From Tyzzerella sp. (GTDB lineage Bacteria > Bacillota > Clostridia > Lachnospirales > Lachnospiraceae): a stretch of 64,000 nucleotides of DNA. The position numbers and the translations under genes are program-made. How positions within the stretch are numbered: the first letter of the stretch is position 1; each line of letters begins with the position of its first letter. The notes below the pieces were generated by a model. That model ran no database searches. It was not told the DNA's origin and saw nothing but the letters and a program-made list of their open reading frames with translations. The stretch lies in contig JAFTWA010000039.1 in NCBI GenBank assembly GCA_017465565.1, forward strand, positions 62,001-126,000. The letters run 5' to 3'. Of this stretch, positions 61,892-64,000 are shown piece after piece.

Positions 61892-62905
61892 TTAGCCTTC
61901 CATCCACTTGTACCCATTCTCTAAGATACGAATATAATGGTTTGCTTCACGCAGCACGTGGTCCGCAAGGAGTGGTAAAATAATCGATTTCACCTGACAA
62001 TTTAAGAGGCCTCTCGTTCCTGCCGCCTTAAAGTCGCGCAGTTCTTTTGTTTTCTCCAATGTCATTTCAGTCATTCTGTCTGAATAATCATCTGTCATGC
62101 AGTTATTTCCACACGTGTTATTGGCATAAGTGCTATTTCCACATGTATTATTTCCGTATGTGTTATTTGTGTATGCGGTATTCGCACGATAATCCTGCTT
62201 GCGGGCTTTCTCAATGAGTTCCTTGAAATCTCTTGCCAAATCATCTGCTGTTCCAATCAACTCTTCTTCACATGGATCCAAAAGTCCACGAATAAAAAGT
62301 GCATGCTCCATCATAATACAATTCCAGAACTCTTCCTGATTCTGTAAACTGCGGTAATTTACCCTTTGATTTCGCATCAAGCCTTCTACTGTATCACGAT
62401 ATAATTTCGCCTCTCTCATTATGTGGTCAATGAGCAGCGGATAATTGGTTGTATACATACGGCATTCTTTTACTTCGCGAAGAAGACGTTCCTTGAAATC
62501 AATCAGACCGTTCAAAAGCGAAACAGCCTTCTCATTCAAACGATAAACCCTCTGCATCATTTCTCGTGTCACAACAAAATCACGTCCACACTTTAATTCC
62601 TGCTGAGCACTCGTAATACGTGTATCGATTGGAAGTCCGCTAAGCTCACAAGTCTTATTCTCTGCATCCATGGTATAATCCGTCACCATCTCATCTGACC
62701 GAAGTACACTTCCACTAATCATTCGATTGCTCATTTCCACCGTTCTTCGGTGTAAATCTTCAAATTCTGTCCGGTAATAATCTGCTTTTTGAATCCATTC
62801 GCTATCCTTTTGTACGAATCCTGCCTGTAAAAACATGGCATGTTCCTTCATGATTCGCGCAAAAAACAAATGGGTTTCCAGGGATATTCTTACATAATCT
62901 CTCAT
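61892..62905 (-). CDS. DUF2935 protein (ferritin-like, internally duplicated)
   Basis: 337 residues, two similar helical halves. Repeated positions are EHAMF (21-25) and EHALF (200-204), then DHIMREAKLY (160-169) and DHVLREANHY (315-324). The conserved Glu, His and Asp look like metal ligands, and the family is regarded as ferritin-like with unknown function. Between the helices of the second half (about 240-270) is a low-complexity insert of five-residue units such as TYGNN and TCGNN, with three cysteines. It has no signal peptide. Its own sigma-K-like promoter and its position upstream of the multicopper oxidase suggest a joint role, for example metal binding or storage in the spore coat. 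The start codon is preceded by TAAAGGTATG, which also precedes the oxidase gene. Confidence 0.82.
   Translation of the reverse strand: MRDYVRISLETHLFFARIMKEHAMFLQAGFVQKDSEWIQKADYYRTEFEDLHRRTVEMSNRMISGSVLRSDEMVTDYTMDAENKTCELSGLPIDTRITSAQQELKCGRDFVVTREMMQRVYRLNEKAVSLLNGLIDFKERLLREVKECRMYTTNYPLLIDHIMREAKLYRDTVEGLMRNQRVNYRSLQNQEEFWNCIMMEHALFIRGLLDPCEEELIGTADDLARDFKELIEKARKQDYRANTAYTNNTYGNNTCGNSTYANNTCGNNCMTDDYSDRMTEMTLEKTKELRDFKAAGTRGLLNCQVKSIILPLLADHVLREANHYIRILENGYKWMEG
62101..62187 (-). repeat. 15-base tandem repeat inside the DUF2935 gene
   Basis: About five to six imperfect 15-base units (plus-strand pattern like TGTTATTTCCGTATG) encode T-[YC]-[GA]-N-N. The frame is kept throughout. Confidence 0.8.
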
Positions 62906-62936
62906 CTTCTACATACCTTTAAATTCAAGTTCCTTT

Positions 62937-62964
62937 TATCATATGCAGAATTTAGGTTTGCTGT
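62937..62964 (-). promoter_or_regulatory. Sigma-K-like promoter of the DUF2935 gene
   Basis: On the minus strand AC (62963-62964) is followed after 17 bases by CATATGATA (62937-62945), again AC-N17-CATANNNTA. The -10 box lies 32 bases before the ATG, one base different from the oxidase gene. The -35 part lies inside the end of the ABC-F gene. Confidence 0.7.
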
Positions 62965-64000
62965 GCGATTTTCTCCGCTAAATCATTCAAATATACCCAG
63001 CGCTCCATCTTCTCTTCCAGAGCGGCTTCAGCTTCTTCTTTCTTGGCCAAAATCTCTGATAACTTTGCTGAATTCGTTGCATTCTTAAGCATCTCATTTT
63101 CTAAAGACTCAATTTTTGCTTCCAGATTTGCAATATCGTCGTCGATGGATTCGTATTCTTTTTGTTCCTTATAAGTAAACTTCAGCTTTACCGGCTGATT
63201 TTGCTTCCAGTCCCTGCCTGATTTTTTCTCTGTATTTTGGCCTGCGTTGTTTTGTCCTGCATTATCTTTTGATGTTGCGTTGTTTCGGTCTGCCTGCTGA
63301 CGTTGCTTCGCTTCCAGATAGTCTGTGTAGCCACCTTCGTATTGCTTTAATATTCCTTCACCTTCAAACGCAAAAATACGGTCCACCAGATTATCTAAGA
63401 AATAACGGTCGTGTGATACCGTAATGATAATTCCATTAAATGAATCTAGATAATCTTCCAAAATCGTAAGCGTTGGAATATCAAGGTCGTTAGTAGGTTC
63501 ATCGAGTATGAGTACATTTATAGGTTGGATTAGTGTTTTGCAAAGATAGAGTCTGCGCTTTTCTCCGCCCGACAACTTGTTAATCGGTGTGTACTGTAAA
63601 TTCCCGTCAAACAAGAAACGTTCCAGCATCTGCGATGCCGTTATCTTACCATCCTTCGTCTGTACATACTCTGCAGTGTCTTTAATATAATCAATTGCCC
63701 TCTGACTCGTATTCATCTCTTCCGCTTCCTGCGCAAAATAACCAATTTGGATGGTATCACCAATTTCCACTTCCCCCGCATCTGGTTCAATGATGCCTGT
63801 GATAATCTTCATAAGAGTTGACTTTCCACAGCCATTCGGCCCGATAATACCAAGTCTTTGATTCCTCAAAACAATATAGTTAAAGTCATTGATGATTGTT
63901 TTTCCATCATAGCTCTTGCTTACATGTTTCAGTTCAATGGTCTTCTTGCCCATTCGGGTTCCAATGGATTCTAATTCTACAGTCGCATCCTGTACCGGCG
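62952..64000 (-). CDS. ABC-F family ATPase, Uup-like, C-terminal part
   Basis: The frame is open to the window edge, upstream of the internal ATG at 63953 (the codons before it read PVQDATVELESIGTR, a typical inter-domain linker), so the first ATPase domain lies outside the window. The visible part is the second ATPase domain: GPNGCGKSTLMKIITG (Walker A), LSGGEKRRLYLCKTL (signature), VLILDEPTNDLDIPT (Walker B) and VSHDRYFLD (switch histidine). An Asn/Gln-rich linker and a coiled-coil C-terminal domain (about the last 80 visible residues) follow, as in Uup. Such proteins act on ribosomes or DNA and are not transporters. It is followed by the DUF2935 gene, whose promoter overlaps its 3' end. 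Confidence 0.9.
   Translation of the reverse strand, partial: PVQDATVELESIGTRMGKKTIELKHVSKSYDGKTIINDFNYIVLRNQRLGIIGPNGCGKSTLMKIITGIIEPDAGEVEIGDTIQIGYFAQEAEEMNTSQRAIDYIKDTAEYVQTKDGKITASQMLERFLFDGNLQYTPINKLSGGEKRRLYLCKTLIQPINVLILDEPTNDLDIPTLTILEDYLDSFNGIIITVSHDRYFLDNLVDRIFAFEGEGILKQYEGGYTDYLEAKQRQQADRNNATSKDNAGQNNAGQNTEKKSGRDWKQNQPVKLKFTYKEQKEYESIDDDIANLEAKIESLENEMLKNATNSAKLSEILAKKEEAEAALEEKMERWVYLNDLAEKIAQQT

Overview
The window looks like a contiguous chromosomal segment of a low-GC, spore-forming Firmicute of the Clostridia, most plausibly a Lachnospiraceae member. The grounds are the gene orders (rimP-nusA-ylxR-ylxQ-infB-rbfA-nrnA-truB-ribF-rpsO; rpmF/DUF177, plsX-acpP-rnc-smc-ftsY; the ACT/UPF0210 pair; the split B12-radical-SAM/DUF2344 pair), AT-rich promoters with TTGACA/TATAAT boxes, strong Shine-Dalgarno sites, and the sporulation genes spoIIP and gpr. 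The species cannot be named from this sequence. Almost every gene is on the minus strand. The exceptions are tmcAL and rpsT. No rRNA, CRISPR array, insertion sequence or prophage was seen.

Layout, in coordinate order. (1) 1-9.6 kb: the start of a membrane-anchored fibronectin-III protein (cut by the window edge), then a cluster read from 9.5 kb down to 1.1 kb: a probable Re-citrate synthase, a GntR/FCD regulator, NADP isocitrate dehydrogenase, a B12-type radical SAM protein with its DUF2344 partner, RNase E/G and aspartate kinase. (2) 9.6-20 kb: peptidase, DUF1653, threonine deaminase, ftsY, smc, rnc, acpP, plsX, rpmF, DUF177. (3) 20-23.7 kb: ackA-pta and mgtE. (4) 23.9-33.4 kb: tmcAL on the plus strand ends in a complex structured terminator. 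Facing it are two CapA-like genes, polA, coaE, a metallo-beta-lactamase-fold protein, an ACT protein and UPF0210. (5) 33.5-44.7 kb: pepT, tRNA-Leu(CAA), a diaminopimelate decarboxylase-like gene, rpsO, and the translation operon back to rimP. (6) 44.8-51.7 kb: a second-type IIA topoisomerase pair, spoIIP, gpr, and rpsT on the plus strand. (7) 51.7-58 kb: a divergent Hsp70 with a membrane J-like partner, a purine permease, ilvC and ilvN. (8) 58-64 kb: a 1221-residue six-cupredoxin multicopper oxidase, a DUF2935 protein and the 3' part of an ABC-F ATPase.

The most unusual part is the right end. The giant multicopper oxidase resembles the MnxG class known from Bacillus spores. It carries all four copper motifs, with the trinuclear-site ligands split between domains 2 and 3. 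It sits next to a ferritin-like DUF2935 gene. Each of the two genes is preceded by AC-N17-CATANNNTA, a match to the late mother-cell sigma-K promoter, at nearly the same distance from its start codon. I infer a spore-coat metal-oxidation module in an anaerobe.

Other points worth attention are a GntR-type palindrome overlapping the citrate synthase promoter whose core recurs at the pta promoter, an Hsp70 partner whose J domain reads HPE instead of HPD, and a RibF-like protein without a riboflavin kinase domain. All functional statements come from reading motifs and gene order. No database search was run.
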